This document shows positions 54,623 to 63,674 of a stretch of 64,000 nucleotides of DNA, in pieces. The stretch comes from JBDWFY01 sp965275915. GTDB lineage: Bacteria; Pseudomonadota; Alphaproteobacteria; Rhizobiales; Stappiaceae. The DNA lies in the NCBI GenBank assembly GCA_965275915.1, contig CBDHYI010000008.1, positions 1 through 64,000 of the forward strand, written 5' to 3'. How positions within the stretch are numbered: position 1 is the stretch's first letter; every line of letters starts with the position of its first letter. A program made the position numbers and the translations under genes. The notes beneath the pieces are model-generated. The model had not been told where the DNA came from, did no database searches, and saw nothing but the letters and a program-made list of their open reading frames with translations.

Positions 54623-55468
54623 ATGAAGATGATCATCGCTACGGCCGTCCGTTCGGCACTTGCTGCCGCTGCGATCGGCATCGCCGCTCCGGCCCTTGCC
54701 GCCGGTGGAGAGGCGCCGCATATCGAGAAACAGCAATGGTCCTTCGGGGGCCCTTTCGGCACGTTCGACAAGGCGCAGCTTCAGCGGGGGCTGAAAGTCT
54801 ATCAGGAAGTCTGCGCAAGCTGCCACGGCCTGAGCTTCGTCGCTTTCCGCAATCTTGCTGATCTGGGCGGTCCGGGCTTCACGGAAGACCAGGCCAAGGT
54901 GATTGCGGCAGAATATGAAATCGAAGACGGTCCCGATGATGCCGGCGATATGTTTGAACGCCCCGGCAAGTTGACAGACTATTTCCCGAGCCCGTTCCCG
55001 AATGAAGAGGCAGCCCGTGCCTCGAACAACGGTGCCTATCCACCGGATCTGTCACTGATGGCAAAAGCCCGGGCAGCCCATCGCGGCTTTCCATGGTTTG
55101 TCTTCGATGCCTTCACGCAATACCAGGAATATGGCGCCGATTATCTCTTTGCACTGCTTGTCGGTTACGAGGATGCGCCTGAGGGAGTGGAAGTGCCGGA
55201 AGGCCAGTATTACAACAATAGTTTCCTATCCGGTCAGACGTTGGCCATGGCGCCGCCTCTGTTCGATGAAATGGTGGAATACACCGATGGAACGCCGATG
55301 ACGACCGAGCAGTACGCCCGGGACGTCTCCGCATTCCTGATGTGGACCGCGGAACCGAAGATGGAAGAGCGGAAGAAAATCGGCCTTCGGGTGATGATCT
55401 TCCTCATCATTTTTGCGTCGCTGCTTTATTTCACCAAGAAGAAGATCTGGCGCAACGTTGCGCACTGA
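54623..55468 (+). CDS. petC: Cytochrome c1
   Basis: 281 residues. Cleavable signal (ends APALA), single heme motif CASCH, axial Met region in the distal part (LAMAPPLFDEMVEY), and a C-terminal membrane anchor (LRVMIFLIIFASLLYFTKKK). Here c1 is an independent gene, not fused to cytochrome b as in Bradyrhizobium. ATG at 54623 with GAGGA upstream. Followed by a strong terminator. Confidence 0.96.
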   Translation: MKMIIATAVRSALAAAAIGIAAPALAAGGEAPHIEKQQWSFGGPFGTFDKAQLQRGLKVYQEVCASCHGLSFVAFRNLADLGGPGFTEDQAKVIAAEYEIEDGPDDAGDMFERPGKLTDYFPSPFPNEEAARASNNGAYPPDLSLMAKARAAHRGFPWFVFDAFTQYQEYGADYLFALLVGYEDAPEGVEVPEGQYYNNSFLSGQTLAMAPPLFDEMVEYTDGTPMTTEQYARDVSAFLMWTAEPKMEERKKIGLRVMIFLIIFASLLYFTKKKIWRNVAH

Positions 55469-55499
55469 TTGACGGCACCGCGCCGGGAATATGAATATC

Positions 55500-55533
55500 A
55501 ACCGCCGTACCGGTCCCGGTATGGCGGTTTTTA
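55500..55533 (+). terminator. Rho-independent terminator of petABC
   Basis: Inverted repeat with arms 55500-55513 and 55516-55529 (14 bp, one G-T wobble) followed by TTTTTATTT. It lies 32 bp after petC and 14 bp before a MITE. Confidence 0.85.
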
Positions 55534-55546
55534 TTTGCAAAGATTA

Positions 55547-55811
55547 GGCTCAGGACCCATTAATTTCATGCAATTCTGTTTTGAAAGAAGTATTCGAATG
55601 GAGAGAACCAGGGAGAAGCGAAGGTTGGATACGTTTGCGAGCCTTGGTTCCCTTCAGGCGGGCCCTTCTTTCAAAACCCGAAGGGTGAGGCATATTGTGT
55701 TCCTGACTGCGTTGGAAAGACTTGAAAACCCGATGGTTTCCTGCGCCTTTCCGCCTTGTCAAAAACAAAATCTGCTCTCGCACAATGGATGAAATTAATG
55801 AGTCCTGAGCC
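55547..55811. mobile_element. MITE copy B (265 bp, TA target duplication)
   Basis: Same length as copy A, opposite orientation; about 17 mismatches and no gaps by eye. Terminal inverted repeats of 23 bp (55547-55569, 55789-55811) begin GGCTCAGGAC and are flanked by TA (55545-55546, 55812-55813). Internal 13-bp inverted repeat at 55578-55590 and 55665-55677. Inserted between the petABC terminator and mtnP. Confidence 0.88.
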
Positions 55812-55886
55812 TAATGTCCGGATCGATTGACATCGGACACCGGACAGGCAATCTCGCCGTCTGAAAGATATTACCGGGGTGTGGAC

Positions 55887-56762
55887 ATGGCAGAGGCTGT
55901 ATTGGGTGTCATTGGCGGTTCGGGAATTTACGAACTGCCCGGTCTGAACGACGCGGAATGGCGAACGGTCGAAAGCCCTTGGGGCCTGCCTTCCGACCAG
56001 GTGCGGACGGGCGCCATTAACGGCCGTAAAGTCGTTTTCCTTCCCCGCCACGGCCGCGGCCATATCTATTCTCCATCGGACATCAACTACCGGGCCAATA
56101 TCGATGTGATGAAGCGGTGCGGTGTGACCGACCTGATATCCGTGTCGGCTTGCGGGTCGCTGCAGGAAGCCTATGCGCCCGGCACATTCGTGCTGGTTGA
56201 TCAGTTTATCGACCGCACATTTGCGCGGCCGAAAAGCTTTTTCGGCAAGGGATGTGTCGCCCATGTTTCTATGGCAACGCCCGTAAGTCCCAGAGTCGTT
56301 GATATGGTTGAGGCCGCCGCGAAAGCGGAGGAGATCCTCTATCACAAAGGCGGAACATATCTGGCGATGGAAGGTCCCCAATTCTCCTCCCTGGCCGAAT
56401 CCGAGCTCTATCGGATCTGGGGATGCGATGTCATCGGCATGACCAACATGCCGGAGGCGAAACTGGCCCGGGAAGCGGAGATCTGCTACGCGACCGTGGC
56501 GATGGTGACGGACTACGACAGCTGGCATCCCGACCATGGTGAAGTCGATATTTCATCCATTTTGCGGGTTCTGAAGGACAATGCGGAAAATGCGCAACGG
56601 CTCGTTGCCCGGGTCGCGCACGATCTGCCGGCCGAGACGGAGCCCTGTCCGGCGGGGTCGGACTCCGCGCTGGACTATGCGATCCTTACAGCGCCGGAAA
56701 AACGCGATCCGGACCTGATGCAAAAACTGGACGCGGTAGCCGGACGTGTTCTGGGCCGGTAA
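55887..56762 (+). CDS. mtnP: S-methyl-5'-thioadenosine phosphorylase
   Basis: 291 residues. GVIGGSGIYELPGL, VSACGSLQEAYAPGTFVLVD, MEGPQFSSLAESELYRIWGC and TNMPEAKLAREAEICYATVA are MTAP motifs. Cleaves methylthioadenosine to adenine and 5-methylthioribose-1-phosphate. The frame is open further upstream; ATG at 55887 gives the usual N-terminus, and GTG at 55881 is possible. Followed by apt, which salvages the adenine. Confidence 0.93.
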   Translation: MAEAVLGVIGGSGIYELPGLNDAEWRTVESPWGLPSDQVRTGAINGRKVVFLPRHGRGHIYSPSDINYRANIDVMKRCGVTDLISVSACGSLQEAYAPGTFVLVDQFIDRTFARPKSFFGKGCVAHVSMATPVSPRVVDMVEAAAKAEEILYHKGGTYLAMEGPQFSSLAESELYRIWGCDVIGMTNMPEAKLAREAEICYATVAMVTDYDSWHPDHGEVDISSILRVLKDNAENAQRLVARVAHDLPAETEPCPAGSDSALDYAILTAPEKRDPDLMQKLDAVAGRVLGR

Positions 56763-56798
56763 CAAAGGAAATCTTTCAGGATTGGGGCAACAGAGACC

Positions 56799-57350
56799 AT
56801 GACGGAACTACAGTCCATCACTGCGCAGCTTGAGGCGTCTATTCGCACGATTCCGGACTACCCGGCCACGGGCATTATGTTCCGGGACATCACCACGCTG
56901 CTCGGCAATGCCAAGGCATTCCGGCAGGCGGTTGATGCTTTGGTACAGCCCTGGGCCGGCTCCAAAATCGATAAGGTGGCCGGCATCGAAGCGCGTGGAT
57001 TTATTCTCGGCGGAGCCGTCGCCCATCAGGTCTCTTCGGGCTTTGTTCCGATCCGCAAGAAAGGCAAACTGCCCTACGAAACCGTGCGCATCGCCTATTC
57101 TCTGGAATATGGCATTGACGAAATGGAAATGCACAAGGACGCGGTGCAGCCGGGCGAAAAGGTGATTGTTGTCGACGACCTGATTGCAACAGGGGGAACA
57201 GCGGAGGCCGCCATCAAGCTGCTGCAGCAGATGGATGCCGATGTCTTGGCCGCTTGCTTCATTGTTGATCTTCCGGACCTTGGCGGCGCGCGGAAAATCC
57301 AGGACCTGGGTGTGCCGGTGAACACGCTGGTGTCGTTCGAGGGCGAGTGA
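56799..57350 (+). CDS. apt: Adenine phosphoribosyltransferase
   Basis: 183 residues. PRPP motif VIVVDDLIATGGTAEAAIKL; N-terminal IRTIPDYPATGIMFRDITTL and GIEARGFILGGAVAHQ match APRT. Makes AMP from adenine and PRPP. 36 bp after mtnP, so the two form a salvage pair. Confidence 0.96.
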   Translation: MTELQSITAQLEASIRTIPDYPATGIMFRDITTLLGNAKAFRQAVDALVQPWAGSKIDKVAGIEARGFILGGAVAHQVSSGFVPIRKKGKLPYETVRIAYSLEYGIDEMEMHKDAVQPGEKVIVVDDLIATGGTAEAAIKLLQQMDADVLAACFIVDLPDLGGARKIQDLGVPVNTLVSFEGE

Positions 57351-57399
57351 GGCCTGTTTCAGCGGGCCGGTTTGGCGCTGTTGTTATCTTGTTTCTGCT

Positions 57400-58062
57400 A
57401 TGGGTAGGCCGGTGAGCAGTCAGAATGATCCGTTGGCGGTTGCGGAGAGTTTCAGCCGGGACTTTTTAGACCTTCTGGCCTGGCGGCGCGATGTCAGGCA
57501 TTTCCGGGCCGACCCGGTGGATCAGGCGCTTGTGGAACGGCTGGTGAGGCTGACAAATCTGGCACCTTCGGTCGGGAACAGCCAGCCCTGGCGCTTTGTT
57601 CGCGTACGCAGCGCAGTGGCGCGCGCCGCTGTCATCGATAATTTTCAATCCTGCAACAAGCAAGCGGCAGAAGGATACAGGGGCGAAAAGGCGCGTTTAT
57701 ATGCCTCGCTCAAACTGGAAGGTCTCAGGGAGGCTCCCGTTCATCTGGCGGTGTTCTGCGACCGGCAGACGGGGCAGGGGGCCGGCCTTGGCAGCAGGAC
57801 GATGCCCCAGATGCTCGACTACTCGGTCGCCATGGCCGTCCACACGCTGTGGCTGGCGGCCCGCATCGAAGGGCTCGGTGTCGGCTGGGTATCCATTCTG
57901 GATCCGGACCGTCTGTGCCGGGACCTTGATATCCCGGCCGATTGGGCGCTGATTGCCTACCTGTGCGTCGGTTGGCCGAAAGACCACAGCGATGCACCGG
58001 AACTTGAACGGCGCGGCTGGCAGGCACGCCAGGCAGAAAACTCCGAATTGATTGAACGGTAG
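57400..58062 (+). CDS. bluB: 5,6-dimethylbenzimidazole synthase
   Basis: 220 residues. Nitroreductase-fold BluB: WRRDVRHFRADPV, LAPSVGNSQPWRFVRV and AARIEGLGVGWVSILDP. Destroys FMN to give the lower ligand of cobalamin. Start ATG 57400 or GTG 57412. 49 bp after apt, convergent with a MaoC gene. Implies cobalamin synthesis or salvage. Confidence 0.9.
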   Translation: MGRPVSSQNDPLAVAESFSRDFLDLLAWRRDVRHFRADPVDQALVERLVRLTNLAPSVGNSQPWRFVRVRSAVARAAVIDNFQSCNKQAAEGYRGEKARLYASLKLEGLREAPVHLAVFCDRQTGQGAGLGSRTMPQMLDYSVAMAVHTLWLAARIEGLGVGWVSILDPDRLCRDLDIPADWALIAYLCVGWPKDHSDAPELERRGWQARQAENSELIER

Positions 58063-58079
58063 TTGGGATCCGGCTTTTG

Positions 58080-58559
58080 CTATTTCCGATGGCGCCGCTC
58101 GACAAAGACACGGCCTTCAAACGAAAAGACGGTCTCGCCGTCCTGATTCCTCCCGTCATTCAAAAGAAAAAGCAGGCCCCATTCCGGGCGCGAGGCAAGC
58201 GCCTTCTTGTCGGTGACTTTCGACCTGAAAGAGATCCGGTCGCCGACAAAAACCGGCTTGGTCCATTTGAGATTCTCAAATCCCGGCGATGGCCCGAGCT
58301 GCGCGAAAGGAATGCCTTCTTTCGCACAGCGCTCCATGTCAGCGCGCCGGTAATCGACCATTTTTCGCATCCAGACGGATGCGGTGTGCCACCCTGAGGC
58401 GCACAGGGCTCCGAAGATACTGCGCCTGGCCATCTCTTCATCGCGGTGAAAGGGCTGCGGGTCGAACTGCCGGGCAAAGGAAATGATCTCTTCCTTTGTA
58501 AAAACATGTTCGCCAAGGTCTTCGGAGTGGCCGACGTCAATGTCCTCAAAGAAGCGCAT
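58080..58559 (-). CDS. MaoC-domain dehydratase, second of a pair
   Basis: 159 residues, single hot-dog fold. Hydratase motif FARQFDPQPFHRDEEMARRS with Asp and His, then CASGWHTASVWMRKM. Probable (R)-specific enoyl-CoA hydratase-type. It overlaps the upstream MaoC gene by one base, suggesting a heterodimer or duplicated product. Convergent with bluB. Confidence 0.88.
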   Translation of the reverse strand: MRFFEDIDVGHSEDLGEHVFTKEEIISFARQFDPQPFHRDEEMARRSIFGALCASGWHTASVWMRKMVDYRRADMERCAKEGIPFAQLGPSPGFENLKWTKPVFVGDRISFRSKVTDKKALASRPEWGLLFLLNDGRNQDGETVFSFEGRVFVERRHRK

Positions 58560-59035
58560 CAGCCGGCCTCCCGCTTGCCGAACATAACCGAGAAGCTCTG
58601 TTCATAGACCGGCACGCCCGACTGATTTTCCGCTTTCATCGAAAAATGCACAAAACCCATCTGAGGGCGTGATTTGGAAGGCCGGGTATTGAGGACTTCA
58701 ATCGACCCCCTGATCGTATCCCCCGCCTTCACCGGCTGCAGCCAGGAAACACGGTCGACGCCGGGGGCTCCCATACTGCTGGAATGCTTCACGACCCCGT
58801 CATAGAACATCCGCATCATCAGCGAACATGTATGCCAGCCGGAGGCTGACAGTCCGCCGAGGATGGATTGCCGTCCGGCTTCTTCGTCAAGATGAAACGG
58901 TTGCGGGTCATACAAAGCGGCGAAGGCGATTATGTCGTCTTTGGCGACCAGCCTTTCGCCCAGGTCAAAAACCTGACCCGCTTTGAAATCCTCAAACGTC
59001 CGGTGTTGCGAAACCTCCGCCGTCTTGTCGCTCAT
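58559..59035 (-). CDS. MaoC-domain dehydratase, first of a pair
   Basis: 158 residues. Same fold as its downstream neighbour: FAALYDPQPFHLDEEAGRQS, then SASGWHTCSLMMRMFYDGVV. Acid/base residues are present in both copies. Substrate unknown. ATG at 59035; the 115 bp before ychF hold no gene. Confidence 0.88.
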   Translation of the reverse strand: MSDKTAEVSQHRTFEDFKAGQVFDLGERLVAKDDIIAFAALYDPQPFHLDEEAGRQSILGGLSASGWHTCSLMMRMFYDGVVKHSSSMGAPGVDRVSWLQPVKAGDTIRGSIEVLNTRPSKSRPQMGFVHFSMKAENQSGVPVYEQSFSVMFGKREAG

Positions 59036-59150
59036 GTGGCCACCAGTGGTTCATCAGGGAGAGAACGCCTTAGCGGAGACGCCATTCATTGTCGAGCCGT
59101 CCATTGGTTGCTGACATGGGGGAAGGAGCCCCATCGCAACAAGATACCCT

Positions 59151-60248
59151 CTAAGTATTGAATTTGAACAGCATCACATCGCCGTCGCTGACCACATAGT
59201 CCTTGCCTTCATCGCGCGCTTTGCCGGCTTCCTTGGCCGCATTTTCGCCGCCCAGTTGGACAAAGTCGTCATAGGCGATGGTCTGGGCGCGGATGAAGCC
59301 ACGCTCAAAGTCCGTATGGATAACGCCCGCTGCGCCCGGCGCCTTGGTCCCCTTGGTGACGGTCCAGGCGCGGGTTTCTTTCGGACCGGCGGTGAAATAC
59401 GTGATCAGATCCAGGAGTTCGTATCCTGCGCGGATCAGGCGGTCGAGACCCGGTTCTTCCAGTCCGAGCGTTTCCAGAAACTCCGCCTGATCTTCCCCTT
59501 CCAACTGGGAAATCTCCGCTTCGATCGCTGCGGATATCACCACTGCGCCGGACCCTTCCGCCTTGGCATGCTCCATCACACGGGCGGAATACGCATTGCC
59601 CTCGGCGGCGGAGTCCTCATCGACATTACAGACATAAAGAACAGGTTTGGATGTCAGCAGATTAAGCGAGTCCAGAATCGCGCGTTCCTCCGGGGAGGCC
59701 TCAAGCGCGCGCGCCGGTTTGCCGTCCTTCAACAAGGCAAGGACACTTTCCATAACCGGGACAATGAGCTTTGCGTCCTTGTCGCCGGTCTGTGCCTGCT
59801 TGCGGAGCCGGATCACCCTTTTTTCGAGACTCTCCAGATCCGCCAGCATCAGTTCCGTTTCAACGGTCTCCGCATCGGCCAGGGGATCGACCCGTCCTTC
59901 GACATGGGTGATGTCCCCGTCCTCGAAGCAGCGCAGCACATGGGCGATAGCGTCGACTTCGCGGATATTGGCGAGAAACTGATTGCCCAGGCCTTCCCCC
60001 TTGGAGGCGCCCCGGACAAGTCCGGCAATGTCGACAAATGTCAGGCGCGTCGGAATGACGTTCGCCGACTTGGCAATGCCCGATATTTTTTTGAGCCGCG
60101 GATCGGGAACGCCGACATCGCCGGTATTGGGCTCAATGGTGCAGAACGGATAGTTCGCCGCTTGCGCGGCTGCCGTTTTTGTCAGCGCGTTGAACAAAGT
60201 CGATTTGCCGACATTGGGCAGTCCGACAATCCCGCATTTGAAACCCAT
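59151..60248 (-). CDS. ychF: Redox-regulated ATPase YchF
   Basis: 365 residues. P-loop GLPNVGKSTLFNALTKT, and VCNVDEDS in place of the G4 NKxD, which gives ATP rather than GTP preference. C-terminal TGS-like domain (RAWTVTKGTKAPGAAGVIHT; KDYVVSDGDVMLFKFN). Universally conserved, ribosome- and stress-linked. Directly follows pth on the minus strand. Confidence 0.97.
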   Translation of the reverse strand: MGFKCGIVGLPNVGKSTLFNALTKTAAAQAANYPFCTIEPNTGDVGVPDPRLKKISGIAKSANVIPTRLTFVDIAGLVRGASKGEGLGNQFLANIREVDAIAHVLRCFEDGDITHVEGRVDPLADAETVETELMLADLESLEKRVIRLRKQAQTGDKDAKLIVPVMESVLALLKDGKPARALEASPEERAILDSLNLLTSKPVLYVCNVDEDSAAEGNAYSARVMEHAKAEGSGAVVISAAIEAEISQLEGEDQAEFLETLGLEEPGLDRLIRAGYELLDLITYFTAGPKETRAWTVTKGTKAPGAAGVIHTDFERGFIRAQTIAYDDFVQLGGENAAKEAGKARDEGKDYVVSDGDVMLFKFNT

Positions 60249-60995
60249 CTATGTTTCGTCCTTCTTCCAGCCCAGAAGCCGCTCCAGCCCTGCGGCGAGC
60301 GGCCCTTTGGCGGATTTCTTTTCTTTGCCGTCGGTGGTTGGTCCGCCCGGTTTTGTGTGCGCAGGCGCACTGCCTGCCGGTGTGTTCCGCTCAGATTTTT
60401 TTGCCGGGCGGTTGCGGTCCTTCTCCGGAGACAGTGTCAGGTGCATTTTATTGGCAAACTGCGAATACTGTCCCGTTGCCAACATGCCCGCCTGCCGGCC
60501 GATCTCTTCAAGCAGCGGATCAAGCCAAACACGGTCCGCTTTGGCGAAGTCATGCAGCACATAACCGGAAACCAGGTCTTTTCGCCCCGGATGCCCGACA
60601 CCCAGCCGCAGTCTGTGATACGCGTCCCCGATATGGGCCGACAGGGATCTGAGGCCATTGTGCCCGCCATGTCCGCCGCCGGATTTCATCCGGAATTTGG
60701 CGGGCGGCAGATCGATCTCATCGTAGATTACGAGGATATCGTCGGGGGACAGTTTGAAAAATCTGAGAATTTCGCCGACCGAGCGGCCGGATTCGTTCAT
60801 ATACGTTGTCGGTTTGACGAGCAGAATCTTTTCGCCGGCCAGCGTTCCTTCGCTGGTCTCCGCCTGAAACCGGTTGCGCCAGGGACCGAAGCTGGAATTC
60901 CGGCGGTGGATTTCATCCACCGCCAGAAACCCGATATTGTGGCGATTAAATGCGTATTTGGAGCCGGGATTGCCGAGTCCGACAATGACACGCAT
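60249..60995 (-). CDS. pth: Peptidyl-tRNA hydrolase
   Basis: 248 residues. IVGLGNPGSKYAFNRHNIGF with catalytic His, LLVKPTTYMNESGRSVGEIL, and GGGHGGHNGLRSL are Pth motifs. Recycles peptidyl-tRNA. The C-terminal 55 residues are a Lys/Pro-rich extension (ARNTPAGSAP-like) of unknown role. Between rplY and ychF, a standard bacterial arrangement. Confidence 0.96.
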   Translation of the reverse strand: MRVIVGLGNPGSKYAFNRHNIGFLAVDEIHRRNSSFGPWRNRFQAETSEGTLAGEKILLVKPTTYMNESGRSVGEILRFFKLSPDDILVIYDEIDLPPAKFRMKSGGGHGGHNGLRSLSAHIGDAYHRLRLGVGHPGRKDLVSGYVLHDFAKADRVWLDPLLEEIGRQAGMLATGQYSQFANKMHLTLSPEKDRNRPAKKSERNTPAGSAPAHTKPGGPTTDGKEKKSAKGPLAAGLERLLGWKKDET

Positions 60996-61021
60996 GGGTC
61001 ATCTCCCAACTGACGAGTCGA

Positions 61022-61681
61022 TTACTCTTCAGTCTCCTCAGCTTCAGCCTCAACTTCACCTTCTGCTTCAGCCTCTACGTCGCCCTCAACCTCGTCGGTC
61101 TCATCTTCCATGCCGCCGCCGGCACCGGCAATTGTGACAATCGTAAAGTCGCGGTCGGTAATGGTCGGCGTAACGTCTTCCGGCAGCGTGACCGCCGAAA
61201 TATGGATCGAGTCACCGATGTCCGTTCCCGTAAGATCGACAATGATGTTTTCCGGAATGGAGTCGGCCGCACATTCCAGTTCAACCGTGTGCCGAACGAC
61301 GTTTAGCGCACCGCCGCGTTTCAGGCCCGGTGAATCGTCTTCATTGATGAAGTTGACCGGAACTTCAACCGCAATCCGCGACTTGGCCGAAACACGCAGG
61401 AAATCGACATGGATCAGAAAGTCACGCACCGGATCAAGCTGGTAATCGCGCGGCAGCACATCGACTTTCTTGCCGTCGACATTGATCGTGCCGACAGTGT
61501 TCATGAAACCGCCGGACTTCAACTGAAGGGTGGTTTCCTTGACGGGCAGAGCGATTGCGACAGGGGGCTTGCCGTCGCCGTAAATGACGGCCGGTATATT
61601 CCCTTCGCGGCGAAGAGCACGTGCGGACCCCTTTCCCACACGATCGCGCGAAGTTGCCTGCAGCTCGTATGCTTGAGCCAT
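61022..61681 (-). CDS. rplY: 50S ribosomal protein L25 (CTC form)
   Basis: 219 residues. N-terminal L25 domain (YELQATSRDRVGKGSARALR; REGNIPAVIYGDGKPPVAIA), C-terminal TL5/CTC beta domain (VHVDFLRVS-type segment, LPEDVTPTITDRDFTIVTI) and an acidic tail of about 30 residues, mostly Glu and Ala. Binds 5S rRNA. ATG at 61681 with AAGGAG upstream. Confidence 0.95.
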   Translation of the reverse strand: MAQAYELQATSRDRVGKGSARALRREGNIPAVIYGDGKPPVAIALPVKETTLQLKSGGFMNTVGTINVDGKKVDVLPRDYQLDPVRDFLIHVDFLRVSAKSRIAVEVPVNFINEDDSPGLKRGGALNVVRHTVELECAADSIPENIIVDLTGTDIGDSIHISAVTLPEDVTPTITDRDFTIVTIAGAGGGMEDETDEVEGDVEAEAEGEVEAEAEETEE

Positions 61682-61707
61682 GGGCTGTCTCCTTGAATTT
61701 CAATTGA

Positions 61708-61734
61708 TAGAAAAAGGGCCGTCCAAACGGCCCT
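61708..61734 (-). terminator. Rho-independent terminator downstream of prs
   Basis: On the minus strand, an 8-bp perfect stem (arms 61734-61727 and 61722-61715, 4-base loop) is followed by TTTTTC (61715-61710). It ends transcripts of prs before rplY. Confidence 0.85.
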
Positions 61735-61826
61735 CTCGCACGCTTCCTCCAGGGGGGTACACGCGCGACAGCAGCTATATAGGAACAGGTGCGCAGGTGC
61801 AATAGCCCGCGATGCGATCAGGTCAA

Positions 61827-62759
61827 TCAGTTGAACAGGCTGGAAACCGATTTCTCAAGGCTGGTGCGGCTCACGGCTTCTCCGATCAGCGGCGCAATGG
61901 AAATGACCCGGATGTTGGGTGCCGTCTTGACCGCTTCCGTGGGTTCGATCGAGTTTGTGATCACCAGTTCCTTGAGTTTCGACGCCGCCACCCGCGCCAC
62001 CGCGCCGCCGGAAAGAACACCATGGGTAATGTAGGCTGTGACCGATGTTGCACCTTCGCTCAGCAGCGCTTCGGCCGCATTGCACAGGGTGCCGCCTGAG
62101 TCCACAATATCGTCAACCAGTATGCAATCCCGGTTCTCGACGGTGCCGATGATATTCATCACTTCCGATTCACCGGGATTTTCGCGGCGTTTGTCGACAA
62201 TGGCCAGCGGCGCGTCAATCCGTTTGGCAAGGGCCCGGGCGCGCACCACGCCGCCGACATCCGGAGAAACGACCATGACATTGTCCGTGGCGTAGCGCTC
62301 CTTGATGTCGCGGGTCATGACGGGTGCGGCAAAAAGATTGTCCGTGGGGATGTCGAAAAAGCCCTGTATCTGCCCGGCATGCAGATCCAGTGTCAGGACC
62401 CGGTCAGCCCCGGCATGGGTGATCATGTTGGCGACCAGCTTTGCGGAGATCGGGGTTCTGGGTCCGGGTTTCCTGTCCTGGCGGGCATATCCGAAATAAG
62501 GCAAAACCGCTGTGATGCGTCTTGCCGAGGATCTGCGCAGGGCATCGATCATGATCAGCATTTCCATCAGGTGATCGTTGGCCGGGTAACTGGTGGACTG
62601 CAGAGCGAACACGTCTTCGCCGCGCACATTTTCCTGAATTTCGACGAAGATCTCGCCGTCCGCAAATCTGCGGACCTGGCAACTCGCCAGCGGGGCCTCC
62701 AGATATTTGGAAATTTCTTCCGCCAATGCGCGATTCGAGTTGCCCGCGACGATTTTCAT
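61827..62759 (-). CDS. prs: Ribose-phosphate pyrophosphokinase
   Basis: 310 residues. Makes PRPP from ribose-5-phosphate and ATP. GNSNRALAEEISKYLEAPLA at the N-terminus, VLTLDLHAGQIQGFFDIPTD, and the PRPP loop CILVDDIVDSGGTLCNAAEA are conserved. Followed by a terminator; upstream is a 330-bp intergenic region. Confidence 0.97.
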   Translation of the reverse strand: MKIVAGNSNRALAEEISKYLEAPLASCQVRRFADGEIFVEIQENVRGEDVFALQSTSYPANDHLMEMLIMIDALRRSSARRITAVLPYFGYARQDRKPGPRTPISAKLVANMITHAGADRVLTLDLHAGQIQGFFDIPTDNLFAAPVMTRDIKERYATDNVMVVSPDVGGVVRARALAKRIDAPLAIVDKRRENPGESEVMNIIGTVENRDCILVDDIVDSGGTLCNAAEALLSEGATSVTAYITHGVLSGGAVARVAASKLKELVITNSIEPTEAVKTAPNIRVISIAPLIGEAVSRTSLEKSVSSLFN

Positions 62760-63090
62760 AGCCCGCCATCCCTGTTCCGGACGCCCTGTTTTGAGCGCCC
62801 CCTGTTAAAAAGCGCTCCTGTTGAGAATCCGTTGCCGGCTCGTCTGTCTTAACGGCCGACGGTTCGCGTTGCCTTGGCGATGCCCCCGGAGCTTTTTTGA
62901 CTTCCGGTTGGCGACGGACTCTTAACAAGCGGCGGCGTTGTAGCAATCAAGCCCGCCCCGGACAACAGGGGAATCGCACAAATACCCCGCAAAATTATCA
63001 ATAAATGCAAAGGAAACAGAAGAAAGACAGCGGATATACTGCGACAGTGCATCTGGGTTACAGGCTCCACGAAGATTCACGGAGCAGGAA
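62760..63090 (-). other. Upstream region of prs
   Basis: 331 bp without a supported gene between the lipoprotein and prs (both minus strand). It should hold the prs promoter. The stretch 62990-63015 is AT-rich; no specific site or repeat was identified. Confidence 0.35.
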
Positions 63091-63591
63091 TCACGCTCTG
63101 GAGAGCCAGGCTTTCAGTTCAAGAATCACCTTTCCGGCGATCTTATCCATCGTGTCGCCGCCGGCTCCGACCCATGGGTCACCTGTCGCGCCGCCCGCGA
63201 CTTCCTGTCCGTTGAACCGGTAAACGCGGGTGCCGTCGGCGTCGTAAACTTCGAAAATATAGACGACAACCGTCCCGCTATCGCCGCCAACGGCGGTCAG
63301 CTGACCTTGCAGCCTGTGCGTGGTTTGAGCTCCTATGCGACGGATAACGGTTATATCGGCGGCTTTTGCGTCGTCGGCAATGCCCTCGGTCAGCTCGTCG
63401 GCAAGGTTGCCCGGCATGCTTTTGAACGGTTCTATTGCGAGCGTGACCTGTGAAGCGGGAATTCTGGGTGCGAAAGAGGTCTGGGCCTCATCAACGCTGA
63501 CAAAGCCCGGCGACTCATCTGCGGTGCTGCAGCTGGCAAGGACAAGAGCGATTATCCCCAAAAGGGCAGACAGCAGACGTAAATTCACCAT
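63091..63591 (-). CDS. Small lipoprotein
   Basis: About 166 residues from the chosen start. A signal with lipobox LLGIIALVLASCSTADE (Cys after LAS) marks export and lipidation. The rest is a compact unknown domain (QVTLAIEPFKSMPGNLADEL; GTVVVYIFEVYDADGTRVYR). ATG at 63591 places the hydrophobic signal directly at the N-terminus; in-frame ATG at 63609 or 63678 would add 6 or 29 residues. No function can be named. Confidence 0.75.
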   Translation of the reverse strand: MVNLRLLSALLGIIALVLASCSTADESPGFVSVDEAQTSFAPRIPASQVTLAIEPFKSMPGNLADELTEGIADDAKAADITVIRRIGAQTTHRLQGQLTAVGGDSGTVVVYIFEVYDADGTRVYRFNGQEVAGGATGDPWVGAGGDTMDKIAGKVILELKAWLSRA

Positions 63592-63674
63592 CGTGGGCGC
63601 TCTCAGCATGGATTTGCGGGGTGGGCCATCAAACATTCCTATGTGCTTCGGCACACAAAATCCAGATATCGGTG

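Noticed and set aside
59256..61013. 585-residue + strand frame opposite ychF and pth
   Set aside because: Shadow of two well-supported minus-strand genes; composition is that of an antisense frame.
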